DNA of 64,000 bases from Aulosira sp. FACHB-615 (GCF_014698045.1 NZ_JACJSE010000003.1:186001-250000); one strand, 5' to 3'; shown: positions 44,512-52,904, counted from the stretch's first letter. Numbers and translations are program-made. The notes: a model not told the origin generated them from the letters alone.

Positions 44512-45069
44512 ATGATTTCACGGCGCAATTTTTTGAGTATATTATTTGTCAGCTGCTTTGCCTTCATTAGTTGGTTCAACTTTTCACCTGCGGCTAACGC
44601 CCTGGGTGGTAAACTACCAGCAGTAAATCAACCTGCACCAGAGTTTACATTGCCGACAAATACAGGCGACGGCAAAATCTCTCTAGCTGACTTGCGTGGT
44701 CAGTGGGTAGTACTGTACTTTTATCCCAAAGACTTTACCTCTGGTTGCACTATCGAAGCACGACGCTTTCAGCAAGACTTACCCAAATATTTAGCCAAAA
44801 ATACGCAAATAATTGGCGTGAGTGCTGATGATGTCGATTCTCATGCTGAATTTTGCGATTCTGAGGGATTAAAATTTCCCTTATTAGCTGATACCACTGG
44901 TGCAGTGAGCAAAGCTTATGGTTCTTGGATTGGCTTTGTCTCGATGCGCCACAGTTTTATTATTGACCCAGAAGGTATCTTGCGCGAGACTTTTGTCAAA
45001 GTTAACCCATCCGTTCACAGTCAAGAAGTGCTGGCGAGATTAGAACAATTACAATCTTCAGCATCGTAG
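44512..45069 (+). CDS. PrxQ/BCP-type peroxiredoxin, exported
   Basis: A 185-residue thiol peroxidase. An N-terminal Arg-rich start and hydrophobic stretch (ISRRNFLSILFVSCFAFIS) indicates export, perhaps by Tat (RRNFL), to periplasm or thylakoid lumen. The peroxidatic Cys is in FTSGCTIEA. The resolving Cys found five residues later in most PrxQ proteins is replaced (Ala); a Cys in EFCDSEG may serve instead. ATG 44512, 32 bp after sipA. Confidence 0.88.
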   Translation: MISRRNFLSILFVSCFAFISWFNFSPAANALGGKLPAVNQPAPEFTLPTNTGDGKISLADLRGQWVVLYFYPKDFTSGCTIEARRFQQDLPKYLAKNTQIIGVSADDVDSHAEFCDSEGLKFPLLADTTGAVSKAYGSWIGFVSMRHSFIIDPEGILRETFVKVNPSVHSQEVLARLEQLQSSAS

Positions 45070-45149
45070 ATTTTGTATATCTGTCTTGATGGCGAAATTG
45101 AACCATCAAGACACAGATACTAAACCTGGATTTCTCACAAGAGAGAAAT

Positions 45150-45233
45150 CCAGAGGTGTGGGAGGGGTGGGAAGTGTGGGAGGATGGTGAAGAAATCTTT
45201 CCCCCCACACTCCCCACACTCCCCACACCCGCT
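45150..45233. repeat. Inverted GTGTGGGAGG / CCCCACAC repeat
   Basis: A G-rich tract (GTGTGGGAGGGGTGGGAAGT) is followed within about 30 bp by its C-rich complement (CCCCACACTCCCCACACTCC). The pair could form a long hairpin downstream of the peroxiredoxin gene. Confidence 0.55.
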
Positions 45234-45319
45234 ACCCATACGTGAGAAATTCAAAGATATTTGCGTGACTCCAACTGATTCGCTAGGCTATTTGTATCCT
45301 CTTACTTCTATAGCCTGCT

Positions 45320-45811
45320 ATGGATTTTGAAGGCAAAGCTACCACCACAACTGCTCCAAGCAACACAGAATTTGCTCAATCAGTAACGGCACGTAAACCG
45401 CTAGAATTGTTACGAGATACCGAGGCTTTACTACGTCGCCCTGCTGTAGCAAAGTTAGTGCCGATTCTACCCCCAAAGTTGAGTAACAGAATGCAAGAAG
45501 CCTCAACTGTTGCGGAAACATCTTTGCAAGAATTGGCAGAAATTGACCTAGAAAAAATTACTGACTGGGAATTACAACCCGTGCGGCTACGTGTGGGTTT
45601 ATGCTTTGTGGGTTTTGGCGCATTGATGATTTTAGTGTTGCTGCTATACTTAAATACCCTGCATCCTGAACTCAGTACAGTAGGACAGATTCACAAATAC
45701 TGGTATCAATATGTTTGGTTTGTCTGCTTCGGGATAGCGGGAATGTTTATGATTGGTCGAGAAACAATGCGACCAACTGTCAAGCTCAAAAAGCCAAAAA
45801 ATTTTAAATAG
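45320..45811 (+). CDS. Small membrane protein, unknown
   Basis: A 163-residue protein not assigned to a family. The first 95 residues are soluble (ARKPLELLRDTEALLRRPAV and LQELAEIDLEKITDWELQPV), then two transmembrane helices (about 94-116 and 132-150) and a basic tail. Both ends should be cytoplasmic. Conserved-looking composition suggests a real cyanobacterial protein. ATG 45320. Confidence 0.7.
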   Translation: MDFEGKATTTTAPSNTEFAQSVTARKPLELLRDTEALLRRPAVAKLVPILPPKLSNRMQEASTVAETSLQELAEIDLEKITDWELQPVRLRVGLCFVGFGALMILVLLLYLNTLHPELSTVGQIHKYWYQYVWFVCFGIAGMFMIGRETMRPTVKLKKPKNFK

Positions 45812-45858
45812 GTTGGTATAAATTAAAGCTAAAAATGAAGATGCAATTTATCGGTTGT

Positions 45859-45888
45859 TGTAGAGACGTTGTGTACAACGTCTCTACA
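45859..45888. repeat. Perfect 13-bp hairpin (TGTAGAGACGTTG)
   Basis: TGTAGAGACGTTG pairs exactly with CAACGTCTCTACA around a TGTA loop, 47 bp after the membrane protein's stop. The sequence is a familiar dispersed palindrome of Nostocales and is followed by a weak AT tail, so it may also terminate transcription. Confidence 0.65.
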
Positions 45889-45958
45889 AAATTTATAGAA
45901 TGCAACTTCTATATAGGCGATCGCACCTTCAGACTTTACACTTCATACTTTATTTAAC

Positions 45959-46828
45959 ATGAATCATGATGCTTTTATTGTGCCGCCAGGTACTAAGGTT
46001 TCTCTGCAAAAAGATTATGACCCTGGGTATACTGCTAATTACCATGACCGCAATGATGCAACACTTAAATTACGCTCAGATATTGAACGATTAGCTAAGT
46101 TTCAAGATACTCTGTATGCCCAAAACAGCTATGCCTTGCTAATTATCTTTCAGGCGATGGATGCTGCTGGTAAAGACAGCACAATTAAACACGTCATGTC
46201 TGGGATTAATCCCCAAGGTTGTCAAGTTTTTAGTTTTAAATCTCCCAGCAGTGAAGAATTAGACCATGATTACCTATGGCGCTCAATGAAAGCTTTGCCA
46301 GAAAGAGGTAGAATAGGCATTTTTAATCGTTCTTATTATGAAGAAGTATTAGTAGTGCGCGTTCATCCAGAAATCTTGCAAAAGCAGCAACTTCCTCACT
46401 TGCCAAAAGGTAATAAAATCTGGCAACAGCGTTTTTCCGAAATCAATAATTTTGAAAAATATTTAGTAGATAATGGAATTGTGATTCTCAAATTTTTTCT
46501 GAATGTCTCGAAAGCAGAACAGAAAAAAAGATTTTTAGCAAGAATTGATGCTCCTGAAAAAAATTGGAAATTCTCAGTTAATGATGTCCGAGAAAGGGCA
46601 TTTTGGTCAGATTATATGGCCGCTTATGAAGAGGTTTTCCATCACACCAGTACTACACATGCGCCTTGGTATATTATTCCTGCCGATCGCAAATGGTTTA
46701 TGCGGATGGTAGTTGCTGATATTATCTGTTCTAAATTAGAGTCACTCAAGTTAAAATACCCTACCGTTAGTGAAGAAGCTCAACAACATCTTCTACAAGC
46801 AAAGTTCGCCTTAGAGCAAGAAGAATAG
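45959..46828 (+). CDS. Polyphosphate kinase 2 family protein
   Basis: A 289-residue PPK2-family kinase that moves phosphate between polyphosphate and nucleoside mono- or diphosphates. Walker A is IIFQAMDAAGKDSTIKHV, Walker B IGIFNRSYYEEVLVVRVHP. The lid and C-terminal helices are present (DAPEKNWKFSVNDVRERAFW). Length matches single-domain PPK2. Class (ADP versus AMP use) cannot be fixed by eye. ATG 45959. Confidence 0.93.
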   Translation: MNHDAFIVPPGTKVSLQKDYDPGYTANYHDRNDATLKLRSDIERLAKFQDTLYAQNSYALLIIFQAMDAAGKDSTIKHVMSGINPQGCQVFSFKSPSSEELDHDYLWRSMKALPERGRIGIFNRSYYEEVLVVRVHPEILQKQQLPHLPKGNKIWQQRFSEINNFEKYLVDNGIVILKFFLNVSKAEQKKRFLARIDAPEKNWKFSVNDVRERAFWSDYMAAYEEVFHHTSTTHAPWYIIPADRKWFMRMVVADIICSKLESLKLKYPTVSEEAQQHLLQAKFALEQEE

Positions 46829-47151
46829 CTCATCATTGTATCAATTTAATCAATCTACGTAAAATTTTCTGAATCTGCTCTACCTAGAGGCTGATCACAA
46901 GCTTATGTAAATATGTCATTCTGGGCAAAGTGTGGATATTCAGAATATATTTACCTGTGAATTGATGAAAATCAAAATTAATTATATATGTTTACGAATT
47001 TCAACTAATCTCATCAATTACATAGCTTTAGTTAGCTTGATTGATGTATTTCCTCACAATTTTCTCAACTTTTTTTGATACCTTTAAGATAAAGACCAAG
47101 TATTGTTTGTCTTGGCATTTAATTCATTGATTATAAACAAAGGAACTAATT
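46829..47151. other. Gap before the DUF4327 gene
   Basis: A 323-bp AT-rich gap without a supported gene or strong hairpin. It probably holds the promoter of the downstream small gene, whose ATG has AAAGGAAC upstream. Confidence 0.4.
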
Positions 47152-47379
47152 ATGGATACTGCTGTTAAATACGACATTGAACTGATTAAAGAAGAAGCAC
47201 GTCAATTAGTTCAAAAGGGACTTATTAGCCGTCAGCGACCAATTTACGCATTGTGTAAGTATATCCCTGAACGTGAATGGTGTATGTTTGAACTTGAGCT
47301 AGAAAAAAACGAATTTCTGCTCAGAGATAGAATTATTGACTTGTTAGGTAGCGAAAATTGGGAAGAGGATGGTAGTTGA
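47152..47379 (+). CDS. DUF4327 family protein
   Basis: A 75-residue cyanobacterial protein. The family core is complete: YDIELIKEEARQLVQKGLIS, RQRPIYALCKYIPEREW and EFLLRDRIIDLLGSENWEED. The function is unknown; it is soluble and has two Cys. AGGAAC stands 7 bp before ATG 47152. Confidence 0.88.
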   Translation: MDTAVKYDIELIKEEARQLVQKGLISRQRPIYALCKYIPEREWCMFELELEKNEFLLRDRIIDLLGSENWEEDGS

Positions 47380-47388
47380 TTATTCCCA

Positions 47389-47493
47389 TTATGGATCTTG
47401 GGAATGATTTGGTGGAAATAAATAGGCGATCGCAGCCCATCCAGAAACAGTTAGCAAACTCACTAAGCAAGAAGCCAGAACAAGAGTAGTCAT
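47389..47493 (-). CDS. Candidate 34-residue single-helix membrane peptide
   Basis: A small frame starting at ATG 47493 encodes MTTLVLASCLVSLLTVSG, then WAAIAYLFPPNHSQDP. One transmembrane helix fills most of it, much as in small photosynthetic or respiratory subunits, but I cannot name it. There is no strong ribosome site and the frame overlaps no other gene. Convergent with the DUF4327 gene. Confidence 0.35.
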   Translation of the reverse strand: MTTLVLASCLVSLLTVSGWAAIAYLFPPNHSQDP

Positions 47494-47689
47494 ATCAAAA
47501 ATGAATTAAAACTTTATTTTGCATATCTTCAAGCTATCAATTGAGTATGACAGTCATGCGACTACCTTGTGTCAATTCTTTGTACAAATAAAGTACTGAG
47601 TGCTGTACACTGAGCGGACTTGTACTGAGCGCAGCCGAAGTGTGAGTGCTGAGTATAAAGCGAGTTATTTGAAAGCTTTGTAACAGCCA

Positions 47690-48796
47690 TTAAGCCAAAG
47701 GTAGACAAAAACGAAATGTACTGCCAATTCCTAATTCGCTTTCTACCTGAATTTGTCCGCCTTGTAATTCAACTAAATGCCGAGAAATAGTTAAACCAAT
47801 CCCAGTTCCTCCCGAATGGCGATCGCGTGATTGATCAGCCCGCCAAAAGCGTTCAAAGACATGGGGTAAATCTTCAGGGGAAATGCCAATACCTGTATCA
47901 ATCACAGCAATCCAAAGTTTCGAGGCTTCTGGCCAAGCTTGCAGAGTAATTTTACCTTTGGTAGTGTAGCGGATGGCATTACCGAGTAAGTTGACTAACA
48001 CCTGTTCAGTGCGATCGACATCCGCCAATACCATTGGGAATTGTGCGGGAAAATCCAAATGCAGCACAGGCCCATCTTCTAACAATTGTTCGCTAAATCT
48101 TTCTACTAAAGACTCCAACAACGGGCGCAGATTTATTGCCTGTATTTTAATTGGTAAATAACCGGCTTCTGCTTTAGAAAGTTCTTGCAAATCATTGACT
48201 AATCTTTCTAAGCGTCTAGTTTCTTTCGCTAAACGTCGATAAATTTCCGGCGATGGTTCTATTTCTCCATCTGCTAATTCTTCTAAATAACCACGCACAA
48301 CTGTTAGTGGTGTCCGCAATTCATGAGTCATATCACCAATCAGTTCTCGCCGTCGTGCTTCTACACCCTCTAAACTTGCAGCCATACGGTTAAAACTAGT
48401 ACCCAAGCGATTTAGTTCAGGAATATCAGACAGGGGTAATCGAGCATCTAACTCACCAACGGCAAATTTTTGGGTAATTTGCTCCATTTCACTTAAACGC
48501 TGCATGATTCTTTTGGAAACCCAATAACTCAATCCTCCCGCCGCCGTTGTCCCAACAATCACCGACCAAATTGTGCTGCGTCGCCAAGCTGTTTCAAAGC
48601 CTTCTACTAGTTCAGTCCGAACATTAATTAAATCTAATCCCTGGCTTTGTAGTCGCTCCAAGTGCAGCACAAAAAAACGTGGTGACGAAACTTTGCTGAT
48701 AATCACAAAGCTGACTACCCCCACAATCATCACTACCAAGTGGGAAACAAATAAACGTGATGCCAAAGGCAAGGATTTTGTCCAACGCCAACTCAT
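47690..48796 (-). CDS. Sensor histidine kinase (HAMP, HisKA, HATPase)
   Basis: A 368-residue kinase with two transmembrane helices (about 15-35 and 76-96) around a short extracytoplasmic loop. HAMP follows (VSKRIMQRLSEMEQIT), then the phosphorylated His in GDMTHELRTPLTVVRGYLEE, N-box VLVNLLGNAIRYT, G1 DTGIGISPEDLPHVFERFW and G2 GGTGIGLTIS. ATG 48796. The OmpR-type regulator at 49985-50695 on the same strand is the likely partner, separated by 1.2 kb of repeats and a GIY-YIG gene. Confidence 0.93.
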   Translation of the reverse strand: MSWRWTKSLPLASRLFVSHLVVMIVGVVSFVIISKVSSPRFFVLHLERLQSQGLDLINVRTELVEGFETAWRRSTIWSVIVGTTAAGGLSYWVSKRIMQRLSEMEQITQKFAVGELDARLPLSDIPELNRLGTSFNRMAASLEGVEARRRELIGDMTHELRTPLTVVRGYLEELADGEIEPSPEIYRRLAKETRRLERLVNDLQELSKAEAGYLPIKIQAINLRPLLESLVERFSEQLLEDGPVLHLDFPAQFPMVLADVDRTEQVLVNLLGNAIRYTTKGKITLQAWPEASKLWIAVIDTGIGISPEDLPHVFERFWRADQSRDRHSGGTGIGLTISRHLVELQGGQIQVESELGIGSTFRFCLPLA

Positions 48797-48843
48797 TTTA
48801 AAAAGTAAAAATAGCTTTATCTCAATTTGTAATTATGAATGAC

Positions 48844-48977
48844 TATAGCAATCCTAAATCATTTGTGAAATTTTCTTTCTTCTCTTTATTCTCCTTCTTT
48901 GTGTCCTACCCTTCGGGAAGCCGCTTCGCGTCTACGTTAAAAAGAATATTTTTCACAACTCAGATAGGATTGCTATA
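48844..48977. mobile_element. MITE-like element with 27-bp terminal inverted repeats
   Basis: TATAGCAATCCTA...TTGTGAAA at the left (48844-48870) and its complement at the right (48951-48977) match at 23 of 27 positions. The inside contains CCTTCGGGAAGCCGCTTCGC-type repeat DNA and no gene. Related ends occur near 6550 and 24920. Confidence 0.6.
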
Positions 48978-49082
48978 TAAAGTGAAAGCGTAAGCTGCAA
49001 CAAAGTACGCAAAACACCAAAACCATCCCTTCGACGCTCCCTGAGCGAAGTCGAAGGGAGCATCCTTATATAAGAGCATTAA

Positions 49083-49403
49083 TCATATCAAACCGTCAAA
49101 ACCAGCCAACCTGCTGTAATGAGTTTCATTTTGACATTCAGCTAACTTATGCAACAAATTTGTATCCCCTAAAATCAGAGCTTGCTTCTTCTTCCGACTC
49201 CAACCTTGCACTTGCTTTTCACGCTCAAAAGCATCCACCACAGACTGATAATACTCGCAGAAAACCAACTTCACAGGCAAGCGTTTTGCCGTGTAATTTG
49301 CACCTTCACCTTGCTGATGTTGCCACAACCGCCGCTCAAGATTCTTTGTACTACCCGTATAATAACTACCATCAACACACTCAAGAATGTACATGTAAGC
49401 CAT
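49083..49403 (-). CDS. GIY-YIG nuclease superfamily protein
   Basis: A 106-residue single-domain protein. The GIY-YIG core is MYILECVDGSYYTGSTKNLE with the catalytic Arg in ERRLWQHQQG and Glu in AFEREKQVQGWSR. This is the UvrC-like, YhbQ-type family, whose physiological role is unclear. ATG 49403 lies 8 bp from the first copy of the 132-bp repeats. Its position between kinase and regulator genes suggests insertion. Confidence 0.9.
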   Translation of the reverse strand: MAYMYILECVDGSYYTGSTKNLERRLWQHQQGEGANYTAKRLPVKLVFCEYYQSVVDAFEREKQVQGWSRKKKQALILGDTNLLHKLAECQNETHYSRLAGFDGLI

Positions 49404-49410
49404 AATAATT

Positions 49411-49938
49411 GACTTGCGCTGCTCTGTTGTTATCCAGATTGTTCCCTTCGACTTCGCTCAGGGAACAGTTTTGGCGCAAAGTTCAAGGAATGCTCTCTCA
49501 ACCAAACAACGCAAACGCTCAGGGCGTGTCACCCATGATGTTGACTTACGCTGCTCTGTCGTTACCCAGATTGTTCCCTTCGACTTCGCTCAGGGAACAG
49601 TTTTGGTGCAAAGTTCAAGGAATGCTCTCTCAACCAAACAACGCAAACGCTCAGGGCGTGTCACCCATGATGTTGACTTGCGCTGCTCTGTTGTTATCCA
49701 GATTGTTCCCTTCGACTTCGCTCAGGGAACAGTTTTGGCGCAAAGTTCAAGGAATGCTCTCTCAACCAAACAACGCAAACGCTCAGGGCGTGTCACCCAT
49801 GATGTTGACTTACGCTGCTCTGTCGTTACCCAGATTGTTCCCTTCGACTTCGCTCAGGGAACAGTTTTGGCGCAAAGTTCAAGGAATCTTCTCTCTACCA
49901 AACAATGCAAACGCTCCCTTCAACGCTCCCTGAGCGAA
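49411..49938. repeat. Four tandem copies of a 132-bp repeat
   Basis: Units start at 49411, 49543, 49675 and 49807 with GACTT(G/A)CGCTGCTCTGT. Copies 1 and 3 share GACTTGCGC and TTATCC; copies 2 and 4 share GACTTACGC and TTACCC, so a 264-bp dimer was duplicated. Each unit contains the hairpin TTCCCTTCGACTTCGCTCAG with GGAA. The period is a multiple of three, so long open frames appear by chance. Confidence 0.92.
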
Positions 49939-49962
49939 GTCGAAGGGAGCGTTGAAGGGAGC
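49913..49962. repeat. Perfect 19-bp inverted repeat
   Basis: GCTCCCTTCAACGCTCCCT (49913-49931) pairs exactly with AGGGAGCGTTGAAGGGAGC (49944-49962), loop GAGCGAAGTCGA. It overlaps the end of the 132-bp array and lies 22 bp beyond the response-regulator stop codon, where it could act as a 3' hairpin. Confidence 0.8.
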
Positions 49963-49984
49963 AGTCGAAGTTTTTTCATCACGC

Positions 49985-50695
49985 TCACATTACAGGAGAG
50001 TCTTCAAATTTATAACCTACCCCAACAACAGTTTTAATAAACGAGGGGTTAGCAGGATCTGGCTCAATTTTTTTCCGCAACCTTGCTACATGGGTGTCAA
50101 CAACTCGCTCGTCACCAAAAAAATCATCACCCCAAAGTTTATCAATTAGTTGGGTGCGGTTCCAAACTCGCCCAGGATTACTGACAAAGGTGCTTAATAA
50201 ATTAAATTCTAGGTTGGTTAAGTCTAAAGTTTCTGCTTCTTGAGAATTTAACTGGCGAGAAGCGGTGCGTTGTTCAATATCTACAATAAAATTTTGTGTT
50301 CGTGTAACTTGATGTTGTCCGCCTTGACGCAGACTCCGCCGCAATAACGCTCGGACTCTGGCGACTAATTCTCTGGGGCTGAAGGGTTTAACCATGTAGT
50401 CATCAGCACCAGTAGATAAGCCGATGACGCGATCGATTTCTTCGCCTTTGGCGGTCAACATCAAAATATAAGGGTCTTTGCTTCCAGGTTTTTGGCGAAT
50501 TCTGGCGCAAACTTCCAAGCCATCCAACCCAGGAATCATTAAGTCGAGAATAATTAAATCCGGTGGTTGTTCCTGAAACATCCGCAAGGCGTTTACACCA
50601 TCGCGGCTAACACGACAAGAAAATCCTTCTTTTTCTAAAGCCAGTTGGATTAACTGAGCAATTTCAGCTTCATCCTCAACAATTAAAATATCCAT
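49985..50695 (-). CDS. OmpR/PhoB-type response regulator
   Basis: A 236-residue regulator. Receiver: acidic pair in VEDEAE, phospho-acceptor Asp in LIILDLMIPG, Lys in DYMVKPFSPRE. A winged helix follows (LTNLEFNLLSTFVSNPGRVW, VVDTHVARLRKKIE). Typical arrangement would place the sensor kinase just downstream; here the kinase at 47690-48796 follows after the repeat block. The pair resembles cyanobacterial Mn- or redox-sensing systems, but the signal is unknown. ATG 50695. Confidence 0.93.
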   Translation of the reverse strand: MDILIVEDEAEIAQLIQLALEKEGFSCRVSRDGVNALRMFQEQPPDLIILDLMIPGLDGLEVCARIRQKPGSKDPYILMLTAKGEEIDRVIGLSTGADDYMVKPFSPRELVARVRALLRRSLRQGGQHQVTRTQNFIVDIEQRTASRQLNSQEAETLDLTNLEFNLLSTFVSNPGRVWNRTQLIDKLWGDDFFGDERVVDTHVARLRKKIEPDPANPSFIKTVVGVGYKFEDSPVM

Positions 50696-50784
50696 CGCTG
50701 TTCAAAATTCAACGGAATACGCAGAGTTATTTCCTGGCTTGCATTGTACTCTAAAAAGTTGCGATGGGTGATGAGTAATGGATT

Positions 50785-51495
50785 TTACAGGTGAGAATTA
50801 GAAAGCGATCGATAGTTGTAACCTAAATGGGAGTCTTTTTGAATTTCCTGTTTAATGCTATCCAGGTCAAGGAAGTAGTCAGCCACATCAATCAAGCTAT
50901 CACTAGTCATGGGGCGCAAACTCACAACTTCTACTCGACCACCTTTGCTAGTCACTGCTTCCACTGCATAAGCTAACGCGCCATCGCCACTGACTAATAT
51001 GGCTGTATCGTAATAGGGTGCTAAAGTGATCATATCGACAGCAATTTCTACATTCAAATTAGGTTTTTTAGAATTGTCTGTCGGTTGTGCTTCTTTAGTA
51101 ACTACTCGATAACCATTTCGCCGCATCCAAAATAAAAAGCCTTGTTGTTTGTCATTCGCTCGTGGACGTGCGGGAGTAGGGCGATTAACATCCACTATTG
51201 TGTAAAAGAAAGCACGTAATAGCCGCGAACCAGAAGTTAAACGACAAAGTAATTTGAGATAGTCAATTTCAATTCCTAGTTGCAAAGCTGCGTGAAATAG
51301 ATTAACACCATCGATAAAAATAGCAACTCGCCCACGGTTTAATCCGTTAATTGTTGAGGCGCTGGTTCTCGGTTCTCGATTGTGATAATGTTCACTTTTG
51401 GCAGGATTTTTCAAGACCATCTTTGGTGATGAGGGCGATTCCGGTTCCAGGTGTTTATATACGTTGTTGGCTTTGGTAAAATTAGTGAAAGTCAT
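50785..51495 (-). CDS. LabA-like NYN-domain protein
   Basis: A 236-residue protein. The NYN (PIN-like nuclease) core begins RVAIFIDGVNLFHAALQLGI and continues with VDMITLAPYYDTAILVSGDG and a final Asp in DVADYFLDLD. The acidic residues expected for a metal-dependent RNase are present. LabA of Synechococcus acts in negative feedback of the KaiC circadian output; its relatives are widespread. The N-terminal 50 residues are polar and variable. ATG 51495. Confidence 0.85.
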   Translation of the reverse strand: MTFTNFTKANNVYKHLEPESPSSPKMVLKNPAKSEHYHNREPRTSASTINGLNRGRVAIFIDGVNLFHAALQLGIEIDYLKLLCRLTSGSRLLRAFFYTIVDVNRPTPARPRANDKQQGFLFWMRRNGYRVVTKEAQPTDNSKKPNLNVEIAVDMITLAPYYDTAILVSGDGALAYAVEAVTSKGGRVEVVSLRPMTSDSLIDVADYFLDLDSIKQEIQKDSHLGYNYRSLSNSHL

Positions 51496-52296
51496 TGACT
51501 CCTCGGAAATTTTAAATTTGTGAAGATTGTTGAGAAATTAGCAAGATAGGATTTGTGCTAGTTAATTTACCTAGCAACAAAGGATGTGGCATTATTTGTG
51601 CTGAAGCTGTTATCTATCTAAGTCGCACATTGGCTTGCAGAGTTTGTGTGATGTCATTAGTCATGAATATTGATGAGTTTAAGCAGCAAAATGACTAATG
51701 AATTAATACTTAGTTGGATGAGCTTGATACACAGAAATTGTGTTAATTTTGCAGATTCCAAAGGTAAACTCTCTAGAGTTGTTAACTCTTATTAGAGCGA
51801 GTTTTACGAGATATTCCCTTTGTCTATAAATATAAGGCTCTTTATCTATTCCCTCTGCATCTCAACTTACCACAGGATGCTAACAATTGCTCAAAGGCAG
51901 TTTGCTGTAAGGTGAATAGTGAAGAGCGATCGCATCTATAAATTATTGTACAACTGAATGGCTAAATCCCACAATCACCCCCAGCTTTGTATATTGATAT
52001 CCACATATATCAAAAATGCCAAACCTCTGATTTATCAGGGAAATCTGCCCAAAGGTTTTGGCAAATATATATTTAGAATGATTGGGTTTATAATTATTTA
52101 TAACCAATCGTAAAAACAACTACAGCCATATTTATGAATATTTGATATTTATCTTGTACTTCCTGACAAAAACAGTCAAGTAAGCTGTTAATCAAATTGT
52201 TATCAAAATCACTGATCAACTTAACCTTTAATTGTTCTTAAGATGGAGTGCATTGATTAATTAATGGAGCTAAATTTATATCTAGACTAGTCCACA
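51496..52296. other. First part of a 1.4-kb non-coding gap
   Basis: No supported protein gene on either strand over about 800 bp. A hairpin with a one-base bulge, TGCCAAACCT/AGGTTTTGGCA (52017-52063), encloses CTGATTTATCAG and GGGAAATCTGCCC mini-hairpins and precedes an AT tail. One HIP1 site is near 51927. The region is unusually long for this gene-dense window. Confidence 0.45.
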
Positions 52297-52298
52297 AA

Positions 52299-52328
52299 AT
52301 GTCTTTGCTCATCTCCTCCAGTGGTTAA
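52299..52328 (+). CDS. Possible 9-residue leader peptide
   Basis: ATG 52299 opens MSLLISSSG and its codons run into the left arm of a terminator hairpin (52315-52341). Overlap of a tiny frame with a terminator is the layout of attenuators, but there is no clear ribosome site and no regulated gene directly downstream. Speculative. Confidence 0.2.
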   Translation: MSLLISSSG

Positions 52329-52351
52329 TTGACCCCGGAGGTTATTTTTTT
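52315..52351 (+). terminator. Terminator-like hairpin with T-run
   Basis: CCTCC pairs with GGAGG, with an inner GGTT/GACC stem, and TTATTTTTTT follows. There is no annotated gene upstream on this strand, so it should end a small RNA or leader. Confidence 0.6.
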
Positions 52352-52365
52352 AGGAGGCGGTTCCG

Positions 52366-52392
52366 ATGAAAAAATTTCACAGTCATAGATGA
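52366..52392 (+). CDS. Possible 8-residue peptide with a strong ribosome site
   Basis: AGGAGG (52352-52357) stands 8 bp before an ATG that encodes only MKKFHSHR before TGA. The ribosome site is the best in the neighbourhood. It begins immediately after the terminator T-run. It might be a regulatory leader; chance cannot be excluded. Confidence 0.25.
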   Translation: MKKFHSHR

Positions 52393-52635
52393 AAGATATC
52401 CTTCTCCTACACCCTCTTTCAAGTCAGGAAGGAAGCCCCATCGATTTATCTTATTTATCGAGATGAACTAAAAGTGCTAAAGAGACAAGGTGGACAAGGG
52501 AGAGAGATGTTTGTCAAACAATTGGTGTTGCTATATAAATCTATTTAGTAAATTAAATTACTATCTAGACAATACATTAAGAAATACTAAGAGAGATTCT
52601 CAGTCTTTCTGATGCTTATGCTATCCTAGCAATAA

Positions 52636-52833
52636 TTTGTACCTAAAGGAAAATGTTAGAAAAACCGTAGTTTTTCTAAGGTAATTTGTTTTAGGTAAAC
52701 TGATAACGGAAAGCAAGTCATTTCTTAAGAAATCAAGCTTTGTTTTCTGTTTAATTCACTTTGTTTATAACACGCTAACAAACCGATAACACGATCGCGC
52801 CAGTTTGATTCCGCTTTAACTGGCGCTTTTTAT
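52636..52833 (+). ncRNA. Candidate structured small RNA with its own terminator
   Basis: TACCTAAA (52640-52647) pairs with TTTAGGTA (52690-52697), enclosing a perfect 10-bp stem TTAGAAAAAC/GTTTTTCTAA (52656-52679, loop CGTA). A palindrome ATTTCTTAAGAAAT lies further on. The transcript would end at the strong terminator 52797-52833. No protein frame fits. The 5' end is a guess; a TATGCT-like box lies near 52617. I cannot match it to a named RNA. Confidence 0.45.
52797..52833 (+). terminator. Strong rho-independent terminator without an upstream gene
   Basis: GCGCCAGT pairs perfectly with ACTGGCGC around a 14-base loop, followed by TTTTTAT. It reads on the plus strand, where the nearest plus-strand protein gene is 5.4 kb upstream, so it must serve a non-coding transcript. 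Confidence 0.75.
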
Positions 52834-52862
52834 ATTTGGTGGAGACGGTTGTAAGGTTGTAG

Positions 52863-52901
52863 GGGTGTAAGGGTTTTGAACACCTACACCCTTGATTTTT
52901 T
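52863..52901 (+). terminator. Second plus-strand terminator
   Basis: GGGTGTA pairs with TACACCC and TTGATTTTTT follows. It ends 4 bp before the convergent SGNH gene stop and resembles the hairpin at 21268-21299. Confidence 0.55.
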
Positions 52902-52904
52902 GTC

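Noticed and set aside
49409..50037. Two long overlapping plus-strand frames with tandem 44-residue units
   Set aside because: They exist only because the 132-bp repeat has a period divisible by three; no ribosome site, composition is repeat-like, and one runs into the convergent regulator gene.
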